Below, in pieces: positions 27,506-41,034 of a DNA stretch of 64,000 nt. The stretch lies in NCBI GenBank assembly GCA_963691655.1, contig CAVNUY010000056.1, positions 62,001 to 126,000 of the forward strand, written 5' to 3'. This DNA comes from Toxonevra muliebris. Lineage: Eukaryota; Arthropoda; Insecta; Diptera; Pallopteridae. A program made the translations under genes and the position numbers. Within the stretch, counting starts at the first letter, position 1; each line of letters starts with the position of its first letter. Below the pieces are notes generated by a model. The model had not been told where the DNA came from. It saw nothing but the letters and a program-made list of their open reading frames with translations, and did not search any database.

Positions 27506-27818
27506 CCGGATTTTAAGTTCGAATTTTAATTCCGAATTTTAATTTCGAATTTCAATTTCGAATTTCAATTTCGAATTTTAATTTCGAATTTAAATTTCGA
27601 ATTTTAATTTCGAATTTCAATTTCGAATTTTAATTTCGAATTTTAATCGAATTTTAATTTTGAATTTTAATTCCGAATTTCAATTTCGAATTTTAATTCC
27701 GAATTTTAATTTCGAATTTAAATTCCGAATTTTAATTTCGAATTTTAATTTCGAATTTTAATTTCGAATTTTAATTTCGAATTTTAATTTCGAATTTTAA
27801 TTTCGAATTTCAATCTCG
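27506..27818 (+). repeat. II module, copy 4 (upstream part truncated)
   Basis: Twin of copy 3 at offset 3,550, with the same upstream truncation. The truncation therefore predates the duplication. Confidence 0.9.
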
Positions 27819-28466
27819 AATTTTAATTTCGAATTTTAATTTCGAATTTTAATTTCAAATTTTAATTCCGAATTTTAATTTCGAATTTTAATTTCGAATT
27901 TTAATTTCGAATTTTAATTCCGAATTTTAATTTCGAATTTAAATTCCGAATTTTAATTTCGAATTTTAATTTCGAATTTTAATTTCGAATTTTAATTTCG
28001 AATTTTAATTTCGAATTTTAATTTCGAATTTTAATTTCGAATTTTAATTTCGAATTTTAATTTCGAATTTTAATTTCGAATTTCAATTTCGAATTTTAAT
28101 TTCGAATTTTAATTTCGAATTTTAATTTCAAATTTTAATTCCGAATTTTAATTTCGAATTTTAATTTCGAATTTTAATTTCGAATTTTAATTCCGAATCT
28201 TAATTTCGAATTTTAATTTCGAATTTTAATTTCGAATTTCAATTTCGAATTTTAATTTCGAATTTTAATTTCGAATTTTAATTTCGAATTTTAATTTCGA
28301 ATTTTAATTTCGAATTTTAATTTCGAATTTTAATTTCGAATTTTATTTTCAAATTTTAATTTCGAATTTTAATTTAAAATTTTAATTTAAAATTTTAATT
28401 TCGAATTTAAATTTCGAATTTCAATTTCGAATTTTAATTTCGAATTTTAATTTCGAATTTTAATTT

Positions 28467-29208
28467 CGAAATTTAATTTCGAATTTGAATTTCGAATTTC
28501 AATTTCGAATTTTAATTTCGAATTTTAATTACGAATTTTAATTTCGAATTTTAATTTCGAATTTTAATTTCGAATTTTAATTTCGAATTTTAATTTCAAA
28601 TTTTAATTTCGAATTTCAATTTCGAATTTTAATTTCGAATTTTAATTTCGAATTTTAATTTCGAATTTTGATTTCGAATTTTAATTCCGAATTTTAATTT
28701 CGAATTTTAATTCCGGATTTTAAGTTCGAATTTTAATTCCGAATTTTAATTTCGAATTTCAATTTCGAATTTCAATTTCGAATTTTATTTTCGAATTTCA
28801 ATTTCGAATTTTAATTTCGAATTTTAATTTCGAATTTTAATTTCGAATTCTAATTTCGAATTTCAATTTCGAATTTTAATTTCGAATTTTGATTTCGAAT
28901 TTAATTTCGAATTTTAATTCCGAATTTTAATTCCGAATTTTAATTTCGAATTTTAATTTCGAATTTTAATTTCGAATTTCAATTTCGAATTTTAATTTCG
29001 AATTTTAATTTCGAATTTTAATTTCGAATCTTAATTTCGAATTTCAATTTCAAATTTTAATTTCGAATTTCAATTTCGAATTTCAATTTCGAATTTTAAT
29101 TTCGAACTTGAATTTCGAATTTTAATTTCGAATTTCAATTTCAAATTTTAATTTCGAATTTCAATTTCGAATTTCAATTTAGAATTTTAATTTCGAACTT
29201 GAATTTCG
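28467..29208 (+). repeat. alpha2 module, copy 4
   Basis: Exact positional twin of the copy at 24,917 (offset 3,550 at every landmark checked). CCGG is at 28,713. Confidence 0.92.
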
Positions 29209-29748
29209 AATTTTAATTTCGAATTTTAATTTCGAATTTAAATTCCGAATTTTAATTTCGAATTTTAATTTCGAATTTTAATTTCGAATTTTAATTTCGA
29301 ATTTCAATTTCGAATTTTAATTTCGAATTTTAATTTCGAATTTCAATTTCAAATTTTAATTTCGAATTTCAATTTCGAATTTTGATTTCGAATTTAATTT
29401 CGAATTTTAATTTCGAATTTTAATTTCGAATTTTAATTTCTAATTTCAATTTCGAATTTTAATTCCGAATTTTAATTCCGAATTTTAATTCCGAATTTTA
29501 ATTTCGAATTTTAATTTCGAATTTAAATTTCGAATTTTAATTTCGAATTTCAATTTCGAATTTTAATTTCGAATTTTAATTTCGAATTTTAATTTCGAAT
29601 TTTAATTTCGAATTTTAATTCCGAATTTTAATTTCGAATTTTAATTTCGAATTTTAATTTCGAATTTTAATTTCGAATTTTAATTTCGAATTTTAATCGA
29701 ATTTTAATTTCGAATTTCAATTTCGAATTTTAATTTCGAATTTTAATT

Positions 29749-29826
29749 CTGAATTTTATTTTCGAATTTAAATTCCGAATTTTAATTTCGAATTTTAATT
29801 TCGAATTTTAATTTCGAATTTTAACT
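29749..29826 (+). repeat. delta module core, copy 6
   Basis: Twin of copy 5 at offset 3,550. Confidence 0.87.
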
Positions 29827-30293
29827 TCGAATTTTAATTCCGAATTTTAATTTCGAATTTAAATTCCGAATTTTAATTTCGAATTTTAATTTCGAATTTT
29901 AATTTCGAATTTTAATTCGAATTTTAATTTCGAATTTTAATTCGAATTTTAATTTCGAATTTTAATTTCGAATTTCAATTTCGAATTTTAATTCCGAATT
30001 TTAATTCCGAATTTTAATTTCGAATTTAAATTCCGAATTTTAATTTCGAATTTTATTTCCGAATTTTAATTTCTAATTTTAATTTCGAATTTTAATTTCG
30101 AATTTTAATTTCGAATTTCAATTTCGAATTTTAATTTCGAGTTTCAATTTCGAATTTTAATTTCGAATTTTAATTTCGAATTTCAATTTCGAATTTAAAT
30201 TTCGAATTTTAATTTCGAATTTTAATTTCGAATTTTAATTTAAAATTTAAATTTAAAATTTTAATTTCGAATTTTAATTTCGAATTTTAATTT

Positions 30294-31035
30294 CGAAATT
30301 TAATTTCGAATTTGAATTTCGAATTTCAATTTCGAATTTTAATTTCGAATTTTAATTTCGAATTTTAATTTCGAATTTTAATTTCGAATTTTAATTTCGA
30401 ATTTTAATTTCAAATTTTAATTTCGAATTTCAATTTCGAATTTTAATTTCGAATTTTAATTTCGAATTTTAATTTCGAATTTTGATTTCGAATTTTAATT
30501 CCGAATTTTAATTTCGAATTTTAATTCCGGATTTTAAGTTCGAATTTTAATTCCGAATTTTAATTTCGAATTTCAATTTCGAATTTCAATTTCGAATTTT
30601 ATTTTCGAATTTCAATTTCGAATTTTAATTTCGAATTTTAATTTCGAATTTTAATTTCGAATTCTAATTTCGAATTTCAATTTCGAATTTTAATTTCGAA
30701 TTTTGATTTCGAATTTAATTTCGAATTTTAATTTCGAATTTCAATTCCGAATTTTAATTTCGAATTTTAATTTCGAATTTTAATTTTGAATTTCAATTTC
30801 GAATTTTAATTTCGAATTTTAATTTCGAATTTTAATTTCGAATTTTAATTTCTAATTTCAATTTCAAATTTTAATTTCGAATTTCAATTTCGAATTTCAA
30901 TTTCGAATTTCAATTTCGAATTTTAATTTCGAACTTGAATTTCGAATTTTAATTTCGAATTTCAATTTCAAATTTTAATTTCGAATTTCAATTTCGAATT
31001 TCAATTTCGAATTTTAATTTCGAACTTGAATTTCG
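30294..31035 (+). repeat. alpha1 module, copy 6
   Basis: 742 bp, CCGG at 30,527 (+233). Its upstream AT-only tract starts at 30,241, the exact point where the 3,550-bp duplication stops matching. Confidence 0.92.
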
Positions 31036-32097
31036 AATTTTAATTTCGAATTTTAATTTCGAATTTTAATTTCGAATTTAAATTCCGAATTTTAATTTCG
31101 AATTTTAATTTCGAATTTTAATTTCGAATTTTAATTTCGAATTTAAATTTCGAATTTTAATTTCGAATTTCAATTTCGAATTTTAATTTCGAATTTTAAT
31201 TTCGAATTTTAATTTCGAATTTTAATTTCGAATTTTAGTTTCGAATTTTAATTTCGAATTTTAATTCCGAATTTTAATTTCGAATTTTAATTTCGAATTT
31301 TAATTTCGAATTTTAATTCCGAATTTTAATTTCGAATTTTAATTTCGAATTTTAATTTCGAATTTTATTTCCGAATTTTAATTTCTAATTTTAATTTCGA
31401 ATTTTAATTTCGAATTTTAATTTCGAATTTAAATTTCGAATTTTAATTTCGAATTTCAATTTCGAATTTTAATTTCGAATTTTAATTTCTAATTTTAATT
31501 TCTAATTTTAATTTCGAATTTTAATTTCGAATTTTAATTTCGAATTTAAATTTCGAATTTTAATTTCGAATTTCAATTTCGAATTTTAATTTCAAATTTT
31601 AATTTCGAATTTTAATTTCGAATTTTAATTTCGAATTTTAATTTCGAATTTTAGTTTCGAATTTTAATTTCGAATTTTAATTCCGAATTTTAATTTCGAA
31701 TTTTAATTTCGAATTTTAATTTCGAATTTTAATTCCGAATTTTAATTTCGAATTTTAATTTCGAGTTTTAATTTCGAATTTTAATTTCGAATTTTAATTT
31801 CGAATTTTAATTTCGAATTTTAATTTCGAGTTTCAATTTCGAATTTTAATTTCTAATTTTAATTTCGAATTTTAATTTCGAATTTAAATTCCGAATTTTA
31901 ATTTCGAATTTTAATTTCGAATTTTAATTTCGAATTTTAATTTCGAATTTAAATTTCGAATTTTAATTTCGAATTTTAATTTCGAATTTCAATTTCGAAT
32001 TTTAATTTCGAATTTTAATTTCGAATTTAAATTTCGAATTTTAATTTCGAATTTTAATTTCGAATTTCAATTTCGAATTTTAATTTCGAATTTTAAT

Positions 32098-32164
32098 CGA
32101 ATTTTAATTTTGAATTTTAATTCCGAATTTCAATTTCGAATTTTAATTCCGAATTTTAGTTTCG
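32098..32164 (+). repeat. II-prime module core, copy 5
   Basis: 60-bp spacing. A CTCG unit follows at 32,239, as at 17,663. Confidence 0.85.
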
Positions 32165-33123
32165 AATTTAAATTCCGAATTTTAATTTCGAATTTTAATT
32201 TCGAATTTTAATTTCGAATTTTAATTTCGAATTTCAATCTCGAATTTTAATTTCGAATTTTAATTTCGAATTTTAATTTCAAATTTTAATTCCGAATTTT
32301 AATTTCGAATTTTAATTTCGAATTTAAATTTCGAATTTTAATTTCGAATTTCAATTTCGAATTTTAATTTCGAATTTTAATTTCGAATTTTAATTTCGAA
32401 TTTTAATTTCGAATTTTAGTTTCGAATTTTAATTTCGAATTTTAATTTCGAATTTTAATTTCGAATTTTAATTTCGAATTTTAATTTCGAATTTCAATTT
32501 CGAATTTTAATTTCGAATTTTAATTTCGAATTTTAATTTCAAATTTTAATTCCGAATTTTAATTTCGAATTTTAATTTCGAATTTTAATTTCGAATTTTA
32601 ATTCCGAATTTTAATTTCGAATTTTAATTTCGAATTTTAATTTCGAATTTCAATTTCGAATTTTAATTTCGAATTTTAATTTCGAATTTTAATTTCGAAT
32701 TTTAATTTCGAATTTTAATTTCGAATTTTAATTTCGAATTTTAATTTCGAATTTTATTTTCAAATTTTAATTTCGAATTTTAATTTAAAATTTTAATTTA
32801 AAATTTTAATTTCGAATTTAAATTTCGAATTTCAATTTCGAATTTTAATTTCGAATTTTAATTTCGAATTTTAATTTCGAAATTTAATTTCGAATTTGAA
32901 TTTCGAATTTCAATTTCGAATTTTAATTTCGAATTTTAATTTCGAATTTTAATTTCGAATTTTAATTTCGAATTTTAATTTCGAATTTTAATTTCGAATT
33001 TTAATTTCAAATTTTAATTTCGAATTTCAATTTCTAATTTTAATTTCGAATTTTAATTTCGAATTTTAATTTCGAATTTTGATTTCGAATTTTAATTCCG
33101 AATTTTAATTTCGAATTTTAATT

Positions 33124-33436
33124 CCGGATTTTAAGTTCGAATTTTAATTCCGAATTTTAATTTCGAATTTCAATTTCGAATTTCAATTTCGAATTTTAAT
33201 TTCGAATTTAAATTTCGAATTTTAATTTCGAATTTCAATTTCGAATTTTAATTTCGAATTTTAATCGAATTTTAATTTTGAATTTTAATTCCGAATTTCA
33301 ATTTCGAATTTTAATTCCGAATTTTAATTTCGAATTTAAATTCCGAATTTTAATTTCGAATTTTAATTTCGAATTTTAATTTCGAATTTTAATTTCGAAT
33401 TTTAATTTCGAATTTTAATTTCGAATTTCAATCTCG
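33124..33436 (+). repeat. II module, copy 5
   Basis: 309-bp spacing, with upstream CGAAATTT at 32,878 (246 bp) and TTCAAA at 32,761 (363 bp). CCGG offset to copy 2 is 14,732. Confidence 0.9.
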
Positions 33437-34084
33437 AATTTTAATTTCGAATTTTAATTTCGAATTTTAATTTCAAATTTTAATTCCGAATTTTAATTTC
33501 GAATTTTAATTTCGAATTTTAATTTCGAATTTTAATTCCGAATTTTAATTTCGAATTTAAATTCCGAATTTTAATTTCGAATTTTAATTTCGAATTTTAA
33601 TTTCGAATTTTAATTTCGAATTTTAATTTCGAATTTTAATTTCGAATTTTAATTTCGAATTTTAATTTCGAATTTTAATTTCGAATTTTAATTTCGAATT
33701 TCAATTTCGAATTTTAATTTCGAATTTTAATTTCGAATTTTAATTTCAAATTTTAATTCCGAATTTTAATTTCGAATTTTAATTTCGAATTTTAATTTCG
33801 AATTTTAATTCCGAATTTTAATTTCGAATTTTAATTTCGAATTTTAATTTCGAATTTCAATTTCGAATTTTAATTTCGAATTTTAATTTCGAATTTTAAT
33901 TTCGAATTTTAATTTCGAATTTTAATTTCGAATTTTAATTTCGAATTTTAATTTCGAATTTTATTTTCAAATTTTAATTTCGAATTTTAATTTAAAATTT
34001 TAATTTAAAATTTTAATTTCGAATTTAAATTTCGAATTTCAATTTCGAATTTTAATTTCGAATTTTAATTTCGAATTTTAATTT

Positions 34085-34826
34085 CGAAATTTAATTTCGA
34101 ATTTGAATTTCGAATTTCAATTTCGAATTTTAATTTCGAATTTTAATTACGAATTTTAATTTCGAATTTTAATTTCGAATTTTAATTTCGAATTTTAATT
34201 TCGAATTTTAATTTCAAATTTTAATTTCGAATTTCAATTTCGAATTTTAATTTCGAATTTTAATTTCGAATTTTAATTTCGAATTTTGATTTCGAATTTT
34301 AATTCCGAATTTTAATTTCGAATTTTAATTCCGGATTTTAAGTTCGAATTTTAATTCCGAATTTTAATTTCGAATTTCAATTTCGAATTTCAATTTCGAA
34401 TTTTATTTTCGAATTTCAATTTCGAATTTTAATTTCGAATTTTAATTTCGAATTTTAATTTCGAATTCTAATTTCGAATTTCAATTTCGAATTTTAATTT
34501 CGAATTTTGATTTCGAATTTAATTTCGAATTTTAATTCCGAATTTTAATTCCGAATTTTAATTTCGAATTTTAATTTCGAATTTTAATTTCGAATTTCAA
34601 TTTCGAATTTTAATTTCGAATTTTAATTTCGAATTTTAATTTCGAATCTTAATTTCGAATTTCAATTTCAAATTTTAATTTCGAATTTCAATTTCGAATT
34701 TCAATTTCGAATTTTAATTTCGAACTTGAATTTCGAATTTTAATTTCGAATTTCAATTTCAAATTTTAATTTCGAATTTCAATTTCGAATTTCAATTTAG
34801 AATTTTAATTTCGAACTTGAATTTCG
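34085..34826 (+). repeat. alpha2 module, copy 5
   Basis: 742 bp, TTACGAA at 34,149, CCGG at 34,331 (+246). It follows a II module whose CCGG is 1,207 bp upstream. Confidence 0.92.
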
Positions 34827-35366
34827 AATTTTAATTTCGAATTTTAATTTCGAATTTAAATTCCGAATTTTAATTTCGAATTTTAATTTCGAATTTTAAT
34901 TTCGAATTTTAATTTCGAATTTCAATTTCGAATTTTAATTTCGAATTTTAATTTCGAATTTCAATTTCAAATTTTAATTTCGAATTTCAATTTCGAATTT
35001 TGATTTCGAATTTAATTTCGAATTTTAATTTCGAATTTTAATTTCGAATTTTAATTTCTAATTTCAATTTCGAATTTTAATTCCGAATTTTAATTCCGAA
35101 TTTTAATTCCGAATTTTAATTTCGAATTTTAATTTCGAATTTAAATTTCGAATTTTAATTTCGAATTTCAATTTCGAATTTTAATTTCGAATTTTAATTT
35201 CGAATTTTAATTTCGAATTTTAATTTCGAATTTTAATTCCGAATTTTAATTTCGAATTTTAATTTCGAATTTTAATTTCGAATTTTAATTTCGAATTTTA
35301 ATTTCGAATTTTAATCGAATTTTAATTTCGAATTTCAATTTCGAATTTTAATTTCGAATTTTAATT

Positions 35367-35444
35367 CTGAATTTTATTTTCGAATTTAAATTCCGAATTT
35401 TAATTTCGAATTTTAATTTCGAATTTTAATTTCGAATTTTAACT
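35367..35444 (+). repeat. delta module core, copy 7
   Basis: 76-bp spacing. One 13-mer is missing just downstream (the TTCCG unit is followed directly by AATTTAAATTCCG), unlike the other copies. Confidence 0.87.
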
Positions 35445-35898
35445 TCGAATTTTAATTCCGAATTTAAATTCCGAATTTTAATTTCGAATTTTAATTTCGA
35501 ATTTTAATTTCGAATTTTAATTCGAATTTTAATTTCGAATTTTAATTCGAATTTTAATTTCGAATTTTAATTTCGAATTTCAATTTCGAATTTTAATTCC
35601 GAATTTTAATTCCGAATTTTAATTTCGAATTTAAATTCCGAATTTTAATTTCGAATTTTATTTCCGAATTTTAATTTCTAATTTTAATTTCGAATTTTAA
35701 TTTCGAATTTTAATTTCGAATTTCAATTTCGAATTTTAATTTCGAGTTTCAATTTCGAATTTTAATTTCGAATTTTAATTTCGAATTTCAATTTCGAATT
35801 TAAATTTCGAATTTTAATTTCGAATTTTAATTTCGAATTTTAATTTAAAATTTAAATTTAAAATTTTAATTTCGAATTTTAATTTCGAATTTTAATTT

Positions 35899-36640
35899 CG
35901 AAATTTAATTTCGAATTTGAATTTCGAATTTCAATTTCGAATTTTAATTTCGAATTTTAATTTCGAATTTTAATTTCGAATTTTAATTTCGAATTTTAAT
36001 TTCGAATTTTAATTTCAAATTTTAATTTCGAATTTCAATTTCGAATTTTAATTTCGAATTTTAATTTCGAATTTTAATTTCGAATTTTGATTTCGAATTT
36101 TAATTCCGAATTTTAATTTCGAATTTTAATTCCGGATTTTAAGTTCGAATTTTAATTCCGAATTTTAATTTCGAATTTCAATTTCGAATTTCAATTTCGA
36201 ATTTTATTTTCGAATTTCAATTTCGAATTTTAATTTCGAATTTTAATTTCGAATTTTAATTTCGAATTCTAATTTCGAATTTCAATTTCGAATTTTAATT
36301 TCGAATTTTGATTTCGAATTTAATTTCGAATTTTAATTTCGAATTTCAATTCCGAATTTTAATTTCGAATTTTAATTTCGAATTTTAATTTTGAATTTCA
36401 ATTTCGAATTTTAATTTCGAATTTTAATTTCGAATTTTAATTTCGAATTTTAATTTCTAATTTCAATTTCAAATTTTAATTTCGAATTTCAATTTCGAAT
36501 TTCAATTTCGAATTTCAATTTCGAATTTTAATTTCGAACTTGAATTTCGAATTTTAATTTCGAATTTCAATTTCAAATTTTAATTTCGAATTTCAATTTC
36601 GAATTTTAATTTCGAATTTTAATTTCGAACTTGAATTTCG
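35899..36640 (+). repeat. alpha1 module, copy 7
   Basis: 742 bp, CCGG at 36,132 (+233). Offset 14,381 from the alpha1 copy at 21,518. It is the last alpha1 before the array changes to delta-rich, rearranged sequence. Confidence 0.92.
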
Positions 36641-37702
36641 AATTTTAATTTCGAATTTTAATTTCGAATTTTAATTTCGAATTTAAATTCCGAATTTTAA
36701 TTTCGAATTTTAATTTCGAATTTTAATTTCGAATTTTAATTTCGAATTTAAATTTCGAATTTTAATTTCGAATTTCAATTTCGAATTTTAATTTCGAATT
36801 TTAATTTCGAATTTTAATTTCGAATTTTAATTTCGAATTTTAGTTTCGAATTTTAATTTCGAATTTTAATTCCGAATTTTAATTTCGAATTTTAATTTCG
36901 AATTTTAATTTCGAATTTTAATTCCGAATTTTAATTTCGAATTTTAATTTCGAATTTTAATTTCGAATTTTATTTCCGAATTTTAATTTCTAATTTTAAT
37001 TTCGAATTTTAATTTCGAATTTTAATTTCGAATTTAAATTTCGAATTTTAATTTCGAATTTCAATTTCGAATTTTAATTTCGAATTTTAATTTCTAATTT
37101 TAATTTCTAATTTTAATTTCGAATTTTAATTTCGAATTTTAATTTCGAATTTAAATTTCGAATTTTAATTTCGAATTTCAATTTCGAATTTTAATTTCAA
37201 ATTTTAATTTCGAATTTTAATTTCGAATTTTAATTTCGAATTTTAATTTCGAATTTTAGTTTCGAATTTTAATTTCGAATTTTAATTCCGAATTTTAATT
37301 TCGAATTTTAATTTCGAATTTTAATTTCGAATTTTAATTCCGAATTTTAATTTCGAATTTTAATTTCGAGTTTTAATTTCGAATTTTAATTTCGAATTTT
37401 AATTTCGAATTTTAATTTCGAATTTTAATTTCGAGTTTCAATTTCGAATTTTAATTTCTAATTTTAATTTCGAATTTTAATTTCGAATTTAAATTCCGAA
37501 TTTTAATTTCGAATTTTAATTTCGAATTTTAATTTCGAATTTTAATTTCGAATTTAAATTTCGAATTTTAATTTCGAATTTTAATTTCGAATTTCAATTT
37601 CGAATTTTAATTTCGAATTTTAATTTCGAATTTAAATTTCGAATTTTAATTTCGAATTTTAATTTCGAATTTCAATTTCGAATTTTAATTTCGAATTTTA
37701 AT

Positions 37703-37769
37703 CGAATTTTAATTTTGAATTTTAATTCCGAATTTCAATTTCGAATTTTAATTCCGAATTTTAGTTTCG
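37703..37769 (+). repeat. II-prime module core, copy 6
   Basis: 60-bp spacing. Its downstream context (TTTTATTTCCG, TTCTAA units near 37,900) matches copy 1 near 9,050 rather than copies 2 and 5. Confidence 0.85.
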
Positions 37770-38349
37770 AATTTAAATTCCGAATTTTAATTTCGAATTT
37801 TAATTTCGAATTTTAATTTCGAATTTTAATTTCGAATTTTAATTTCGAATTTTAATTTCGAATTTCAATTTCGAATTTTAATTTCGAATTTTATTTCCGA
37901 ATTTTAATTTCTAATTTTAATTTCGAATTTTAATTTCGAATTTTAATTTCGAATTTAAATTTCGAATTTTAATTCCGAATTTTAATTTCGAATTTAAATT
38001 CCGAATTTTAATTTCGAATTTTAATTTCGAATTTTAATTTCGAATTTTAATTTCGAATTTTAATTTCGAATTTTAATTTCGAATTTTAATTTCGAATTTT
38101 AATTTCGAATTTTAATTTCGAATTTTAATTTCGAATTTCAATTTCGAATTTTAATTTCGAATTTTAATTTCGAATTTTAATTTCAAATTTTAATTCCGAA
38201 TTTTAATTTCGAATTTTAATTTCGAATTTTAATTTCGAATTTTAATTCCGAATTTTAATTTCGAATTTTAATTTCGAATTTTAATTTCGAATTTCAATTT
38301 CGAATTTTAATTTCGAATTTTAATTTCGAATTTTAATTTCGAATTTAAA

Positions 38350-39329
38350 TTTCGAATTTTAATTCCGAATTTTAATTTCGAATTTTAATTTCGAATTTTA
38401 ATTCGAATTTTAATTTCGAATTTTAATTCGAATTTTAATTTCGAATTTTAATTTCGAATTTCAATTTCGAATTTTAATTCCGAATTTTAATTTCGAATTT
38501 TAATTTCGAATTTCAATTTCGAATTTTAATTTCGAATTTTAATTTCGAATTTTAATTTCGAATTTAAATTTCGAATTTTAATTCCGAATTTTAATTTCGA
38601 ATTTTAATTTCGAATTTTAATTCGAATTTTAATTTCGAATTTTAATTCGAATTTTAATTTCGAATTTTAATTCCGAATTTTAATTCCGAATTTTAATTTC
38701 GAATTTAAATTCCGAATTTTAATTTCGAATTTTATTTCCGAATTTTAATTTCTAATTTTAATTTCGAATTTTAATTTCGAATTTTAATTTCGAATTTTAA
38801 TTTCAAATTTCAATTTCGAATTTTAATTTCGAATTTTAATTTCGAATTTTAATTTCAAATTTTAATTTCGAATTTTAATTTCGAATTTTAATCGAATTTT
38901 AATTTCGAATTTCAATTTCGAATTTTAATTTCGAATTTTAATTCTGAATTTTATTTTCGAATTTAAATTCCGAATTTTAATTTCGAATTTTAATTTCGAA
39001 TTTTAATTTCGAATTTTAACTTCGAATTTTAATTCCGAATTTTAATTTCGAATTTAAATTCCGAATTTTAATTTCGAATTTTAATTTCGAATTTTAATTT
39101 CGAATTTTAATTCGAATTTTAATTTCGAATTTTAATTCGAATTTTAATTTCGAATTTTAATTTCGAATTTCAATTTCGAATTTTAATTCCGAATTTTAAT
39201 TCCGAATTTTAATTTCGAATTTAAATTCCGAATTTTAATTTCGAATTTTATTTCCGAATTTTAATTTCTAATTTTAATTTCTAATTTTAATTTCGAATTT
39301 TAATTTCGAATTTTAATTTCGAATTTCAA
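38350..39329 (+). repeat. 980-bp tandem duplication, first copy
   Basis: 12-mer TTTTAATTCG units at 38,401 and the TTCTG unit at 38,944 recur at +980. The offset is 75 units plus 5 bp, explained by 11- and 12-mers inside. Confidence 0.87.
38944..39021 (+). repeat. delta module core, copy 8
   Basis: 76-bp spacing. First member of the 980-bp duplication. Confidence 0.87.
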
Positions 39330-39962
39330 TTTCGAATTTTAATTCCGAATTTTAATTTCGAATTTTAATTTCGAATTTTAATTCGAATTTTAATTTCGAA
39401 TTTTAATTCGAATTTTAATTTCGAATTTTAATTTCGAATTTCAATTTCGAATTTTAATTCCGAATTTTAATTTCGAATTTTAATTTCGAATTTCAATTTC
39501 GAATTTTAATTTCGAATTTTAATTTCGAATTTTAATTTCGAATTTAAATTTCGAATTTTAATTCCGAATTTTAATTTCGAATTTTAATTTCGAATTTTAA
39601 TTCGAATTTTAATTTCGAATTTTAATTCGAATTTTAATTTCGAATTTTAATTCCGAATTTTAATTCCGAATTTTAATTTCGAATTTAAATTCCGAATTTT
39701 AATTTCGAATTTTATTTCCGAATTTTAATTTCTAATTTTAATTTCGAATTTTAATTTCGAATTTTAATTTCGAATTTTAATTTCAAATTTCAATTTCGAA
39801 TTTTAATTTCGAATTTTAATTTCGAATTTTAATTTCAAATTTTAATTTCGAATTTTAATTTCGAATTTTAATCGAATTTTAATTTCGAATTTCAATTTCG
39901 AATTTTAATTTCGAATTTTAATTCTGAATTTTATTTTCGAATTTAAATTCCGAATTTTAATT
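39330..39962 (+). repeat. 980-bp tandem duplication, second copy (cut short)
   Basis: Matches the first copy for about 630 bp, then breaks at the truncated delta module. Confidence 0.87.
39924..39962 (+). repeat. delta module core, copy 9, truncated
   Basis: The TTCTG unit is 980 bp after that of copy 8, but the module stops at about 39,962 and alpha-like sequence (TTCAA, TTCAA, TTTTATTTTCG) begins. The AACTTCG unit is missing. Confidence 0.87.
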
Positions 39963-40259
39963 TCAATTTCGAATTTCAATTTCGAATTTTATTTTCGAAT
40001 TTCAATTTCGAATTTTAATTTCGAATTTTAATTTCGAATTTTAATTTCGAATTCTAATTTCGAATTTCAATTTCGAATTTTAATTTCGAATTTTAATTTC
40101 GAATTTTAATTTCGAATTTTAATTCCGAATTTTAATTTCGAATTTTAATTTCGAATTTTAATTTCGAATTTCAATTTCGAATTTTAATTTCGAATTTTAA
40201 TTTCGAATTTTAATTTCGAATTTTAATTTCGAATTTTAATTTCGAATTTTAATTTCGAA

Positions 40260-40820
40260 TTTTAATTTCGAATTTTATTTTCAAATTTTAATTTCGAATT
40301 TTAATTTAAAATTTTAATTTAAAATTTTAATTTCGAATTTAAATTTCGAATTTCAATTTCGAATTTTAATTTCGAATTTTAATTTCGAATTTTAATTTCG
40401 AAATTTAATTTCGAATTTTAATTTCGAATTTTAATTTCGAATTTTAATTTCGAATTTCAATCTCGAATTTTAATTTCGAATTTTAATTTCGAATTTTAAT
40501 TTCAAATTTTAATTCCGAATTTTAATTTCGAATTTTATTTTCAAATTTTAATTTCGAATTTTAATTTAAAATTTTAATTTAAAATTTTAATTTCGAATTT
40601 AAATTTCGAATTTCAATTTCGAATTTTAATTTCGAATTTTAATTTCGAATTTAAATTTCGAATTTCAATTTCGAATTTTAATTTCGAATTTTAATTCCGA
40701 ATTTTAATTTCGAATTTAAATTCCGAATTTAAATTTCGAATTTTAATTCCGAATTTTAATTTCGAATTTAAATTCCGAATTTTAATTTCGAATTTTAATT
40801 TCGAATTTTAATTTCGAATT
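40260..40820 (+). repeat. Rearranged mosaic of module pieces
   Basis: Two TTCAAA plus AT-only tract landmarks 260 bp (20 units) apart (40,282 and 40,542), with a stray CTCG unit at 40,462 between them. The first is followed by CGAAATTT but no CCGG, and the second by neither. Module order found elsewhere is scrambled here. Confidence 0.75.
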
Positions 40821-41034
40821 TGAATTTCGAATTTCAATTTCGAATTTTAATTTCGAATTTTAATTTCGAATTTTAATTTCGAATTTTAATTTCGAATTTT
40901 AATTTCGAATTTTAATTTCAAATTTTAATTTCGAATTTCAATTTCGAATTTTAATTTCGAATTTTAATTTCGAATTTTAATTTCGAATTTTGATTTCGAA
41001 TTTTAATTCCGAATTTTAATTTCGAATTTTAATT

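Larger units (their letters stand above)
26670..30240 (+). repeat. 3,550-bp tandem duplication, second copy
   Basis: Directly abuts the first copy. Ends at 30,240, where the AT-only tract preceding an alpha1 module starts. In the lines I compared I saw no base difference between the copies, so the duplication looks recent. Confidence 0.92.
30241..37370 (+). repeat. Long duplicated block, second copy
   Basis: Partner of 15,661-22,990, carrying alpha1, II, alpha2, delta and alpha1 in the same order. Confidence 0.8.
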
